The notes under the pieces: model-generated
Told to the model about the DNA's origin: nothing
Database searches by the model: none
Seen by the model: only the letters and a program-made list of their open reading frames with translations
In this document: piece by piece, positions 8,864 to 16,881 of the stretch
Layout of the letters: each line of letters starts with the position of its first letter
How positions within the stretch are numbered: the first letter of the stretch is position 1
Made by a program: the position numbers and the translations under genes
Assembly (NCBI GenBank): GCA_964627665.1
Contig: CAZVKG010000003.1
Location: forward strand, 1-64,000
Direction: 5' to 3'
Length of the DNA stretch: 64,000 bases
From: UBA1351 sp964627665
GTDB lineage: Bacteria; Bacillota; Clostridia; Lachnospirales; Vallitaleaceae

Positions 8864-10522
8864 TTATTTAAGTACCGCTCCTGTGCTAGCTGAGGTTACC
8901 AGCTTTGCATACCTTGCAACATAACCTGTTTTGATTTTTGGTTCAAGTGGAACAAAGCTTTCACGACGCTTTGCTAATTCTTCATCTGTAACTTCGAGCT
9001 CAATTGTATTATTCAAAATATCAATAGCAATCATATCCCCTTCATAGACTAAACCTATATTTCCGCCTTCTGCGGCTTCAGGTGAGACGTGGCCGATAGC
9101 AGCTCCTCGTGTTGCTCCACTAAAACGTCCGTCGGTAATTAAAGCAACTTGTTTATCTAAGTTCATACCGGCAAGTGCTGAAGTTGGTGATAGCATTTCA
9201 CGCATTCCCGGACCACCTTTTGGCCCTTCATAACGAATAACAACCACATCACCCGCAACAATTTTCTTGGCATAAATCGCTTTGATTGCATTTTCTTCGG
9301 AGTCGAAAACTCTGGCAGGTCCTTTATGTTGAAGCATTTCTTCTGCGACCGCGGATTTTTTAACGACGCATCCATCTGGAGCGATATTACCGCGTAAAAC
9401 GGCTATCCCGCCGGATAAACTATAAGGTTGATCAATGGGGCGAATAACATTTGTATCTTTATTAACCGCAAATTTTATGTTTTCTTCAATGGTTTGGCCA
9501 TTTACTGTCATCAGTGAAGTATTCACCAAATCTTTTTTAGCTAATTCTTTCAACACGGCTTGTATTCCACCTGCCGCATATAAATCTTGTATATGATATG
9601 GACCTGCCGGTGCTAATTTACATAAGTTTGGTGTTGTTTGACTAATTTCATTGGCCAAAGCAAGGTCAAGCGGAACTCCAGCCTCATATGCAATAGCAGG
9701 TAAGTGTAACATGGTATTTGTCGAACATCCTAGTGCCATATCGACCGTAAGCGCATTTCTAAAGGCTTCCGGTGTCATGATGTCTCTGGGGCAAATATTT
9801 TTTTCGAACATTTCCATAACTTTCATTCCCGCTGTTTTTGCTAAGCGAACACGTTCAGCATATACGGCTGGAATCGTTCCATTTCCCGGAAGACCCATTC
9901 CAATAACTTCCGTTAAACAATTCATTGAATTTGCAGTAAACATTCCTGAACACGAACCACAGGTCGGACATGCATTGTTTTCACATTCAAGAACTTCTGC
10001 TTCATCAATTAATCCGGCTTTATAGGATCCTACTGCTTCAAATACTGAATTCAAATCTAAATGTTTGCCATTTTTTTCAAGAGATAGCATAGCACCACCA
10101 CTAACAATAACGGTTGGAATATTCACTCTTGCTGCTGCCATTAACATTCCGGGGACTACTTTATCACAGTTAGGCACCATAACGAGTGCATCAAAACCAT
10201 GAGCTAAGGCCATGGTTTCAATCGAATCGGCTATGAGCTCTCTTGAAACCAGTGAGTAATGCATTCCTTTATGCCCCATAGCAATACCATCACATACTGC
10301 AATTGAGGGAAATTGTGCCGGTGTTCCCCCTGCCATTGTCACGCCTGTTTTTACGGCATTGACAATAGTATCTAAGTGAATATGGCCCGGAACAATATCA
10401 TTTTGTGAGTTCACAATTCCAATAAGCGGTCTTTTTAATTCTTCATCTGTATATCCCATGGCCTTTAACAAGGATCTATGGGGCGCTCTCTCGATTCCTG
10501 TTTTAACTTGATCACTATTCAT
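8864..10522 (-). CDS. ilvD: Dihydroxy-acid dehydratase
   Basis: Dehydrates 2,3-dihydroxy-isovalerate and 2,3-dihydroxy-3-methylvalerate to the 2-oxo acids, in the cytoplasm, using an iron-sulfur cluster. The 552-residue length is standard. Cluster-ligand cysteines are visible in MVPNCDK (about 122) and in CENNACPTCGSCSGMF (about 185-200), and the C-terminal swivel domain contains the GGPGMREML stretch. Start is an ATG with AAAAGGAGG upstream. Separated from leuB by 14 bases and from ilvB by 13, so co-translated within the T-box operon. No anomalies. Confidence 0.97.
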   Translation of the reverse strand: MNSDQVKTGIERAPHRSLLKAMGYTDEELKRPLIGIVNSQNDIVPGHIHLDTIVNAVKTGVTMAGGTPAQFPSIAVCDGIAMGHKGMHYSLVSRELIADSIETMALAHGFDALVMVPNCDKVVPGMLMAAARVNIPTVIVSGGAMLSLEKNGKHLDLNSVFEAVGSYKAGLIDEAEVLECENNACPTCGSCSGMFTANSMNCLTEVIGMGLPGNGTIPAVYAERVRLAKTAGMKVMEMFEKNICPRDIMTPEAFRNALTVDMALGCSTNTMLHLPAIAYEAGVPLDLALANEISQTTPNLCKLAPAGPYHIQDLYAAGGIQAVLKELAKKDLVNTSLMTVNGQTIEENIKFAVNKDTNVIRPIDQPYSLSGGIAVLRGNIAPDGCVVKKSAVAEEMLQHKGPARVFDSEENAIKAIYAKKIVAGDVVVIRYEGPKGGPGMREMLSPTSALAGMNLDKQVALITDGRFSGATRGAAIGHVSPEAAEGGNIGLVYEGDMIAIDILNNTIELEVTDEELAKRRESFVPLEPKIKTGYVARYAKLVTSASTGAVLK

Positions 10523-10536
10523 CTAAAAACCTCCTT

Positions 10537-11607
10537 TTAGATTTGTTCACATAGTAGACGGCCCATTTCTTTGGTTCCGACTAACTTACCTCCCGGACTC
10601 ATAATATCTCCGGTTCTATATCCAGCTGCCAAGACATTTTCAACAGCTTTTTCGATTACTTTAGCTTCTTCTTCAAGATCAAATGAATATCGTAACATCA
10701 TTGCCATAGATAATACCGTCGCTATCGGATTTGCTTTATCTTGACCGGCAATATCTGGCGCCGAACCATGAATCGGTTCATACATACCAATTTTACCCTC
10801 ACCTAATGAAGCTGAAGGCAACATGCCAATGGATCCTGTAATCATACTTGCTTCATCTGATAGAATATCTCCGAACATATTTCCAGTAACTATTGTATCA
10901 AATTGTTTTGGGTTAATAACAAGTTGCATTGCTGCATTGTCTACATAAAGATGATTTAACTCGACTTCCGGATAATCTTTTGCAACTTCTAAAACAACTT
11001 TTCTCCATAATCTTGAGTTTTCTAAGACATTTGCTTTATCAACACTGGTTAATTTCTTACCACGTTTCATGGCAATATCAAAAGCATTCCTTGCAATACG
11101 TTCAACTTCTTTTTCTGAATACATCATTGTATCATAGGAATACGCACCATTTTCTCCGGTTCCTTGCCCACGTTCACCGAAATATATACCCCCGGTTAAT
11201 TCCCGAACAACCATAATGTCCAGTCCTTGGCCAATGATTTCATCTTTGATTGGACAAGCCGCTTGTAATTCTTTATACATCACTGCTGGTCGTAAATTAG
11301 CATATAAGCCTAATGCACTTCGCAGTCCTAGCAAAGCTACTTCCGGACGCAAATTCCCAGGTAGGTGGTCCCACTGAGGCCCTCCAACTGCTCCTAAAAT
11401 AACGGAGTCCGAATTTTTACACACATCAATTGTCTCTTGAGGAAGGGGATGACCGGTTGCGTCAATAGCTGCTCCACCAGCTAATACTTCTTCATATGAA
11501 AATGTATGTCCATATTTTTTACCGACAATATCTAATAATTTTATTGCTTGATCAACGATATCCGGACCGATACCGTCACCTTTAATAACCGCACATTTAA
11601 AATCCAT
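10537..11607 (-). CDS. leuB: 3-isopropylmalate dehydrogenase
   Basis: NAD-dependent beta-decarboxylating dehydrogenase that oxidises 3-isopropylmalate to 2-oxoisocaproate in leucine synthesis; in citramalate-pathway organisms the same enzyme also oxidises 3-methylmalate to 2-oxobutyrate for isoleucine. The 356 residues show the family motifs GDGIGPDIV at the N-terminus, RELTGGIYFG near 135 and MYEPIHGSAPDIAG near 270. It lies directly downstream of cimA, which fits the dual role. leuC and leuD, needed for the isomerase step, are not in this window and must lie elsewhere. Confidence 0.96.
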   Translation of the reverse strand: MDFKCAVIKGDGIGPDIVDQAIKLLDIVGKKYGHTFSYEEVLAGGAAIDATGHPLPQETIDVCKNSDSVILGAVGGPQWDHLPGNLRPEVALLGLRSALGLYANLRPAVMYKELQAACPIKDEIIGQGLDIMVVRELTGGIYFGERGQGTGENGAYSYDTMMYSEKEVERIARNAFDIAMKRGKKLTSVDKANVLENSRLWRKVVLEVAKDYPEVELNHLYVDNAAMQLVINPKQFDTIVTGNMFGDILSDEASMITGSIGMLPSASLGEGKIGMYEPIHGSAPDIAGQDKANPIATVLSMAMMLRYSFDLEEEAKVIEKAVENVLAAGYRTGDIMSPGGKLVGTKEMGRLLCEQI

Positions 11608-11630
11608 TCTTCTACCTCATTTTCTTTGTA

Positions 11631-13223
11631 TTATATATATTCTTTTGCCCGTTCTTCCAAATCACGTAATAGTTTAATCTCTATCGAATCAATAAGCGCG
11701 ATTAAACTTGCATCAATTACATCTGTTGATACGCCAACCGTCGACCATACTTTTTTACCATCTGTTGATGTGATAAGCACTCGAACTTTTGCAGCCGTCG
11801 CATCTTTAGAATCTAATACTCGAACTTTATAATCAGTTAAATGTACTTTTTTCAAATTCGGATAAAAAGATTCCAATGCAATGCGAAGAGCTTTATCCAA
11901 GGCATTAACAGGACCATCTCCTTCTGCCGCACTAATTTTCATTTCACCTTCTACCGCAACCTTAACAATTGCATATGCACTAAAATTCTCATCTGCAGAT
12001 GGTTTTTCACCCATAATCTTGAAGTACTTCAATTCAAAGAAGGGTTTATATTTACCTAATTCTTTTCGTATAATTAGCTCAAATGTGCTTTCTGCACCTT
12101 CAAATTGATACCCTTCATGTTCAAGTTCCTTTAATCGCTGCATAAGACTTGATGTTTCAGGTGAGTTTTTTTCGATTTCCGGAACAATATTTTGTACTTT
12201 TTTTAAAAGAAGACTTCGTCCTGCGACTTCACTCATCAAAAAGCGTCGTGTATTTCCAATAACTTCCGGAGATAAATGTTCAAAACTACTTGTATTTTTA
12301 TTAATTCCATCAATATGCATGCCACCTTTATGGGTAAATGCATTTTTTCCAACAAATCCCATACTTGGATTCAAAACAATATTCGCAGTTTCTGCAATAT
12401 ATCTCGCTACGGAGGTTAAATTTTCAATATTTTCTTCAGGAACACACGCATATCCTTGTTTTACCTGAATATTTCCAATGACCATTGCAAGATTTGCATT
12501 GCCACATCGTTCTCCAAAACCAATAAAAGTTCCCTGCACCTGTGTTGCTCCGGCATCCACTGCCATAATCGAATTTGCAACTGCAGTTCCACTGTCATCA
12601 TGACAATGTATACCAATATTTCCTTCAATTTTAGATACAACATCCTGCGTGATTGTTTTGATTTCTAAAGGTGAAGTTCCTCCATTCGTATCACATAAAA
12701 CAATACATTCAACACCGGACTTCGCCGCTGTGACTAACGTTAACAAGGCATATTCCTTATTGCTTTTATATCCATCAAAGAAATGTTCCGCATCAAAAAC
12801 AACTTTTTTACCTTGTTCATTCATAAACAGAATTGTCTCTTCAATCATTTTCAGATTTTCTTCCAAAGTTGTATTAATAATATCTGTCACATGAAAATCC
12901 CAGGTTTTTCCAAAAATAGCAACATATTCTGTCTCAGCTTCTAACAAGGATTGAACATTGCGGTCATCTTCTACCTTGATATTTTTTCTACGTGTACTTC
13001 CAAAAGCAACTAATTTTGCTTGTTTTAGCTGAATATTTTTCATTTCTGCAAAGAACTCTAAATCTTTAGGATTCGACCCAGGATTTCCTGCCTCTATAAA
13101 TGGAACACCAAATTCATCAAGCGCTTTGACAATACCTATTTTATCTAATACGGAAAAAGATATCCCTTCACCTTGTGCTCCATCACGTAATGTCGAATCA
13201 TAGATTTCAATATATTTACCCAA
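11631..13223 (-). CDS. cimA: (R)-citramalate synthase
   Basis: Condenses acetyl-CoA with pyruvate to citramalate, the entry to isoleucine without threonine. The N-terminal TIM barrel starts YDSTLRDGAQGEG, with metal-binding motif GIHCHDDSGTAVAN, and the C-terminal LeuA-type allosteric domain covers about 400-530. Length and the GAQGEGISFSV signature are those of the long citramalate synthase family rather than LeuA or homocitrate synthase. Start choice: an upstream in-frame TTG at 13230-13232 touches the AAGGAG site (13233-13238), leaving no spacing, while the TTG at 13221-13223 lies 9 bases after it. I therefore take the second, giving 530 residues and a rare TTG start. Confidence 0.9.
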   Translation of the reverse strand: MGKYIEIYDSTLRDGAQGEGISFSVLDKIGIVKALDEFGVPFIEAGNPGSNPKDLEFFAEMKNIQLKQAKLVAFGSTRRKNIKVEDDRNVQSLLEAETEYVAIFGKTWDFHVTDIINTTLEENLKMIEETILFMNEQGKKVVFDAEHFFDGYKSNKEYALLTLVTAAKSGVECIVLCDTNGGTSPLEIKTITQDVVSKIEGNIGIHCHDDSGTAVANSIMAVDAGATQVQGTFIGFGERCGNANLAMVIGNIQVKQGYACVPEENIENLTSVARYIAETANIVLNPSMGFVGKNAFTHKGGMHIDGINKNTSSFEHLSPEVIGNTRRFLMSEVAGRSLLLKKVQNIVPEIEKNSPETSSLMQRLKELEHEGYQFEGAESTFELIIRKELGKYKPFFELKYFKIMGEKPSADENFSAYAIVKVAVEGEMKISAAEGDGPVNALDKALRIALESFYPNLKKVHLTDYKVRVLDSKDATAAKVRVLITSTDGKKVWSTVGVSTDVIDASLIALIDSIEIKLLRDLEERAKEYI

Positions 13224-13249
13224 TCGAATCAACTCCTTACCTTTTTGCG

Positions 13250-13282
13250 AAAGGATACCATAATGACATTATGGTATCCTTT
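13250..13282 (-). other. Hairpin between ilvC and cimA
   Basis: A near-perfect inverted repeat (AAAGGATACCATAATG and its complement around one central A) can fold into a 15-bp stem with a 3-base loop. On the transcribed minus strand it ends about 12 bases before the cimA ribosome binding site and has no T run, so it looks like an mRNA stability or processing element rather than a terminator. Confidence 0.65.
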
Positions 13283-13299
13283 TCAAAAAGAATGATTGT

Positions 13300-14289
13300 T
13301 TACTTCATCCAACTCATCATTTTACGTAACTCGGCACCAACTTGTTCTACTTGTAATTCTGATTCCATTCGTCTTCTTGCTTTCAATGAAGGTTTTCCGG
13401 CTTTATTTTCAAGAATCCAACGATTTGCAAATGTTCCGTCTTGGATTTCTGAAAGGACTTTTTTCATTTCTTTTTTTGTATCTTCTGTAATAATGCGTTT
13501 ACCGATTGAGTAATCGCCAAACTCTGCAGTATCTGAAATTGAATAACGCATAAAGCTCAATCCACCTTGAACCACTAAGTCAATAATCAGCTTCATTTCA
13601 TGTACACATTCAAAATATGCACTTTCCGGTTGATATCCGGCTTCTACTAATGTTTCGAAACCAGCTTTCATCAATTCAGATACACCACCGCAAAGAACGG
13701 CTTGTTCACCAAAAAGATCTGTTTCTGTTTCTTCTTTAAATGTTGTCTCTAAGACACCTGCGCGCGCTCCACCAATACCTGCTGCATAGGCCAATGCTTT
13801 TGCTTGTGCATTTCCCGAAGCATCTTGATGAACAGCAATGAGACATGGCACACCTTTGCCTTCTTCATATTGGTATCTTACTGTATGCCCAGGACCTTTT
13901 GGAGCAACCATAAATACATCAACATCTGCCGGTGGAACAATTTGGTTAAAGTGAATATTAAATCCATGGGCAAATATTAATGAATTACCAGCTTCAAGGT
14001 TTGGTGCAATACTTTCTTTGTAAACGTCTGCTTGCGTCTCATCAGGCAATAAAATCATGACAATATCCGCTTGCTTTGTTGCCTCGGCAGCAACGGCTAC
14101 TTTTAACCCATCTTTTTCAGCAATTTCCCAAGATTTGCTTCCTTCATATAATCCAACCACGACATTCACACCTGAATCTTTTAGGTTTCTAGCATGTGCA
14201 TGCCCTTGTGAACCATATCCTATAACCGCTACAGTCTTTCCACTCAATAAGTCTAAATTACAATCACTTTCGTAAAACATTTTTGCCAT
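13300..14289 (-). CDS. ilvC: Ketol-acid reductoisomerase
   Basis: NAD(P)H- and Mg-dependent isomerisation and reduction of acetolactate or acetohydroxybutyrate in valine/leucine/isoleucine synthesis. The N-terminal Rossmann domain has VIGYGSQGHAHA (about 22-33 from the chosen start), and the C-terminal knotted helical domain carries the metal-binding DLFGEQAVLCGG and EXXXE motifs, so this is the short class I enzyme. An ATG exists at 14302-14304, but the GGAGG site overlaps its own first codons. The ATG at 14287-14289 follows that GGAGG by 8 bases and gives the usual MAKMFYESD start, 329 residues. Gap to ilvN is about 30 bases. Confidence 0.95.
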   Translation of the reverse strand: MAKMFYESDCNLDLLSGKTVAVIGYGSQGHAHARNLKDSGVNVVVGLYEGSKSWEIAEKDGLKVAVAAEATKQADIVMILLPDETQADVYKESIAPNLEAGNSLIFAHGFNIHFNQIVPPADVDVFMVAPKGPGHTVRYQYEEGKGVPCLIAVHQDASGNAQAKALAYAAGIGGARAGVLETTFKEETETDLFGEQAVLCGGVSELMKAGFETLVEAGYQPESAYFECVHEMKLIIDLVVQGGLSFMRYSISDTAEFGDYSIGKRIITEDTKKEMKKVLSEIQDGTFANRWILENKAGKPSLKARRRMESELQVEQVGAELRKMMSWMK

Positions 14290-14320
14290 TTTCTTATCCT
14301 CCATCTAATTTTTTATCGGC

Positions 14321-14821
14321 TTAAAAATCTTCTTTTATATCTGCATTCCCTTTTTGCAATGCAATAATTCCGGTACGAGTCATTTCCTTAATATTAAACG
14401 GCTCGACCATCTTTAAGAACGTATCAATTTCATCTTTATCTCCTGTTATTTCAACAGTCAAGGCTTCTGTCGCTACATCAACAATGGTTGCATCAAACAA
14501 GTCAATAATTCCCACAACTTCAATACGTGTTTGACTTGAAGCTTCAATTTTGACCAAAGCAAGTTCACTACAAACTGCAAGGTTTTGTGGTAATTGTTTA
14601 ATATACAAAACATCATGTAATTTATCCAGTTGTTTAATAATTTGGTCAATAATTTGATCATCACCTCGGGCAACAATAGTCATTCTTGACATTTCCGGAT
14701 GTTCTGTCTCTCCAACAGATAAACTGTCAATATTATAGCCTCTTCGACTAAATAAACCAACCACTCGACTCAAAACACCTGAATGATTACTCACTAATAC
14801 AGATAATACATGTCTATGCAT
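14321..14821 (-). CDS. ilvN: Acetolactate synthase small (regulatory) subunit
   Basis: Regulatory partner of IlvB; binds valine through an ACT domain and confers feedback inhibition. The 166 residues match the family: an N-terminal ACT domain (LSVLVSNHSGVLSRVVGLFSRRGYNIDSL, given in outline, residues about 5-75) and a C-terminal dimerisation domain with the characteristic PFNIKEMTRTG end. It is the first gene after the T-box leader, with an AAGGAGG site. Also annotated ilvH in other genomes. Confidence 0.95.
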   Translation of the reverse strand: MHRHVLSVLVSNHSGVLSRVVGLFSRRGYNIDSLSVGETEHPEMSRMTIVARGDDQIIDQIIKQLDKLHDVLYIKQLPQNLAVCSELALVKIEASSQTRIEVVGIIDLFDATIVDVATEALTVEITGDKDEIDTFLKMVEPFNIKEMTRTGIIALQKGNADIKEDF

Positions 14822-14909
14822 AGCTTCCTCCTTCTACGGTCTCCCGTCATATAATAACTCCATTACATTATACACGATATTCCTACCATATGTAATAATA
14901 TTTCTAGTG

Positions 14910-15178
14910 TAAAATAAACGCCCCTACAGAAAAAACACTGTAGGGGCGACATAACCGCGTTACCACCCTATTTGTCATGAAAATATGACCACTCATTCGG
15001 ATTCTATCAAATCCTAGTCGTTAACGGAACATACCGTATTTGCCTAATTGTTTTCAGCAAATCTGCTCAAGAGTGATTTTCAAACACCATATTATCATCT
15101 TACACCAAGCGATGACTCTCTAAAAATAGGGGGTAATTGATTTTCTCCATCACTGCATTTAATTTAATAGATTGTTAG
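14910..15178 (-). promoter_or_regulatory. Isoleucine T-box leader of the ilv operon
   Basis: The leader has all parts of a T-box riboswitch read on the minus strand: Stem I with AGAG bulge and a GGTG distal loop; a specifier loop reading GAAA-ATC-AC with the isoleucine codon ATC at 15075-15077; the T-box sequence AGGGTGGTAACGCGG (about 14956-14970); and an 11-bp terminator stem (14919-14929 with 14938-14948) ending in a T-rich tract. The T-box TGGT can pair with the ACCA end of uncharged tRNA-Ile, which would favour the antiterminator and switch on the operon when isoleucine is short. This fills the gap 14822-15182. Confidence 0.92.
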
Positions 15179-15182
15179 ATAT

Positions 15183-15211
15183 ATTGTAGCAATCTTGTTA
15201 TGGCTTGTCAA
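15183..15211 (-). promoter_or_regulatory. Promoter of the ilv operon
   Basis: TTGACA (15206-15211) and TACAAT (15183-15188) with a 17-base spacer on the minus strand, placed directly upstream of the T-box leader. The short stretch to the next gene (15212-15302) holds no clear terminator for that gene. Confidence 0.85.
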
Positions 15212-15302
15212 CCTCTAAAAAACAATATAAACACTAAATCATAAATAGAATATAATTATTATGCATGTAATCCATAACCCATAGTTATATGCAAGTTAAG
15301 CT

Positions 15303-15758
15303 CTAATTTATAACACTTTTTACTTTAATCAAACCTTTTGAATCCACATAAACATCTATGATTTTTTCCACTTCTTCATAGGTCTGTTTAACCGCACCTG
15401 CATCATAAAGAAAAACTTCTTGACCTTCATACGCTTCTATTAAAGCTTCGACTTCAACAAGGGAGATTTCTTCAGTTAAGGCTTGGTCTGTATAGAGTTT
15501 GTCTTCATAAACATATAATGCCAATGAAACATTCTCATCTTCTTCCTCTTCCGATGTTATGTCAGCTTCTGATTGTGAATCTGATTCCATTTCTGATTCA
15601 ACTTGACTGGATTGATCTTGGTCTCCTATATTACCTTCGCCCCAATCCACTCCATTCCATCCAAAGCCTAGCAAACTTAATATTGCAACAATCATTGCTA
15701 TGATTATTCCTTTTAATCCCGGTTTTTTCTTACGCTTTTCTTCATTGTTTTTTGCCAT
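15303..15758 (-). CDS. Membrane-anchored protein with a possible ExbD-like outer domain
   Basis: Unnamed 151-residue protein. Residues 1-14 are strongly basic, 15-33 form one membrane helix, 40-75 are a Gln/Ser/Glu/Asp-rich tether, and 76-151 form a compact alpha/beta domain outside the membrane. That domain has the order strand (SLALYVYEDKLY), helix (LVEVEALIEAY), strand (EVFLYDA), helix (TYEEVEKIIDVYV), strand (LIKVKSV), which resembles the periplasmic domain of ExbD/TolR. The membrane helix has no acidic residue of the proton-channel kind. It is the last gene after an ExbB-like and an ExbD-like gene, 11 bases from the latter, so a third component of that complex is the likeliest role. Function inferred only. 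Confidence 0.7.
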   Translation of the reverse strand: MAKNNEEKRKKKPGLKGIIIAMIVAILSLLGFGWNGVDWGEGNIGDQDQSSQVESEMESDSQSEADITSEEEEDENVSLALYVYEDKLYTDQALTEEISLVEVEALIEAYEGQEVFLYDAGAVKQTYEEVEKIIDVYVDSKGLIKVKSVIN

Positions 15759-15769
15759 ATTAATCCTCC

Positions 15770-16363
15770 TTAGTAATGTATATACTGCATTTTATGAATT
15801 TTTGTTGTGCCTTCTTTTTCCTCGATATCTCGAAAAACATTCCATACCAAATCAAAGGCAAAGTTATATGTTCCTCCTCGATCTTCAAGGGATAATAAGG
15901 TATAATTTGCTTCAGTGTTATTCTCAGCGATTAATTCTTCAATATTATTAAATAATTCTACTTTGACTTGTTCAAGTGCCTGTTGATTATTACGAATACT
16001 CAAGGGTAAAAAGATCCGCGTCCTTTCCTCATTAATAACAACTTCATGACCGCTTTCACTATCGACTCGAACTTCAATCACATAAAATTGTTCTGATATG
16101 AAATCTAACTGTTCCAACCGTTTTATCGGATCATCACTTTCTATGATTTCTGAAATCTGCCCAGTCAATATTTCCTGTTCATCCATAAGATATTCGACAT
16201 TCATACGCTCTTGGAAGAGATCATTTTGCAATGCATTAATCTCACTTTGAGCTTCTTGTGTTTCCATACTCATTGTGACTAATAGCCCAAAAAGAAGTAT
16301 TAAGACAACATCTAATAGAGATGTCAAATCGACAACTTTTTCTCTATTCGTCTGTTTGGTCAT
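15770..16363 (-). CDS. ExbD/MotB-like proton-channel subunit
   Basis: One membrane helix near the N-terminus (LTSLLDVVLILLFGLLVTMS) carries an Asp in the position of the proton-accepting Asp of ExbD, TolR and MotB (Asp24 of the longest reading frame, 18 from the chosen start). A Gln/Glu-rich coiled coil follows (about 35-90), then an outer domain of about 100 residues without a recognisable OmpA peptidoglycan-binding motif. Start: the longest frame begins at 16381, but a GAGAGGGG site lies 7 bases before the ATG at 16361-16363. The gene overlaps the 3' end of the ExbB-like gene by about 20 bases. Role: stator or plug partner of that protein; what it drives is unknown. Confidence 0.78.
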   Translation of the reverse strand: MTKQTNREKVVDLTSLLDVVLILLFGLLVTMSMETQEAQSEINALQNDLFQERMNVEYLMDEQEILTGQISEIIESDDPIKRLEQLDFISEQFYVIEVRVDSESGHEVVINEERTRIFLPLSIRNNQQALEQVKVELFNNIEELIAENNTEANYTLLSLEDRGGTYNFAFDLVWNVFRDIEEKEGTTKIHKMQYIHY

Positions 16364-16871
16364 CTGCATACCCCTCTCCATATGCTGTATCTATTCGCTC
16401 ATATAATAATTGTAAATTTTCTTGATTTTGATAAAAAACAGGTGCAATCATGCCATCAATTGCTTTAAATACAATGGCAAAAACAAGCCCCCAAAATGTT
16501 GATGTCAATGCAATGGTAAAATTACTCATGACAATTGTACTTTCCAAACCAATCATTCTTAAAAGTCCAATAATCGTCCCTAATATTCCTAGCAAAGGAA
16601 ATACACTATTTATGGTTCCAAATAGGTGAAAATACATCACTTCTTTTTCTCTTAATTCTTGAAGTTCATGAATATTTACACGATTATTTTTAGTGCTTCT
16701 AATGCCAGCCACTAATAATTGAATGGGAAGATATACCGTTCCCTGGCATTTTTTACGTAGAATAATAGAAACCGTTCTTAACCTAGGTATGATAAATATA
16801 CCATTAAAAACAGCCAAGAGAATAATAATCAAATCGTATCCCAATATATTCTTAAGTATATTATTAAACAT
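16344..16871 (-). CDS. MotA/TolQ/ExbB-family proton-channel protein
   Basis: A 175-residue membrane protein with three membrane segments: about 10-30, 83-107 and 118-140. The family core is visible in FPLLGILGTIIGLLRMI and in NFTIALTSTFWGLVFAIVFKAID, the two helices that line the proton path in ExbB, TolQ and MotA. The cytoplasmic loop is short, as in ExbB rather than MotA. It sits 10 bases after topB and overlaps the ExbD-like gene. ExbB-type channels usually energise outer-membrane import, so their presence in a cell that otherwise looks single-membraned suggests a different output, such as force transmission to the wall. Confidence 0.85.
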   Translation of the reverse strand: MFNNILKNILGYDLIIILLAVFNGIFIIPRLRTVSIILRKKCQGTVYLPIQLLVAGIRSTKNNRVNIHELQELREKEVMYFHLFGTINSVFPLLGILGTIIGLLRMIGLESTIVMSNFTIALTSTFWGLVFAIVFKAIDGMIAPVFYQNQENLQLLYERIDTAYGEGYADDQTDE

Positions 16872-16881
16872 GATTCACTCC

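Noticed and set aside
13250..13282. Intrinsic terminator splitting the ilv operon
   Set aside because: The stem is strong but no T tract follows on the transcribed strand, and the cimA ribosome site begins directly after it.
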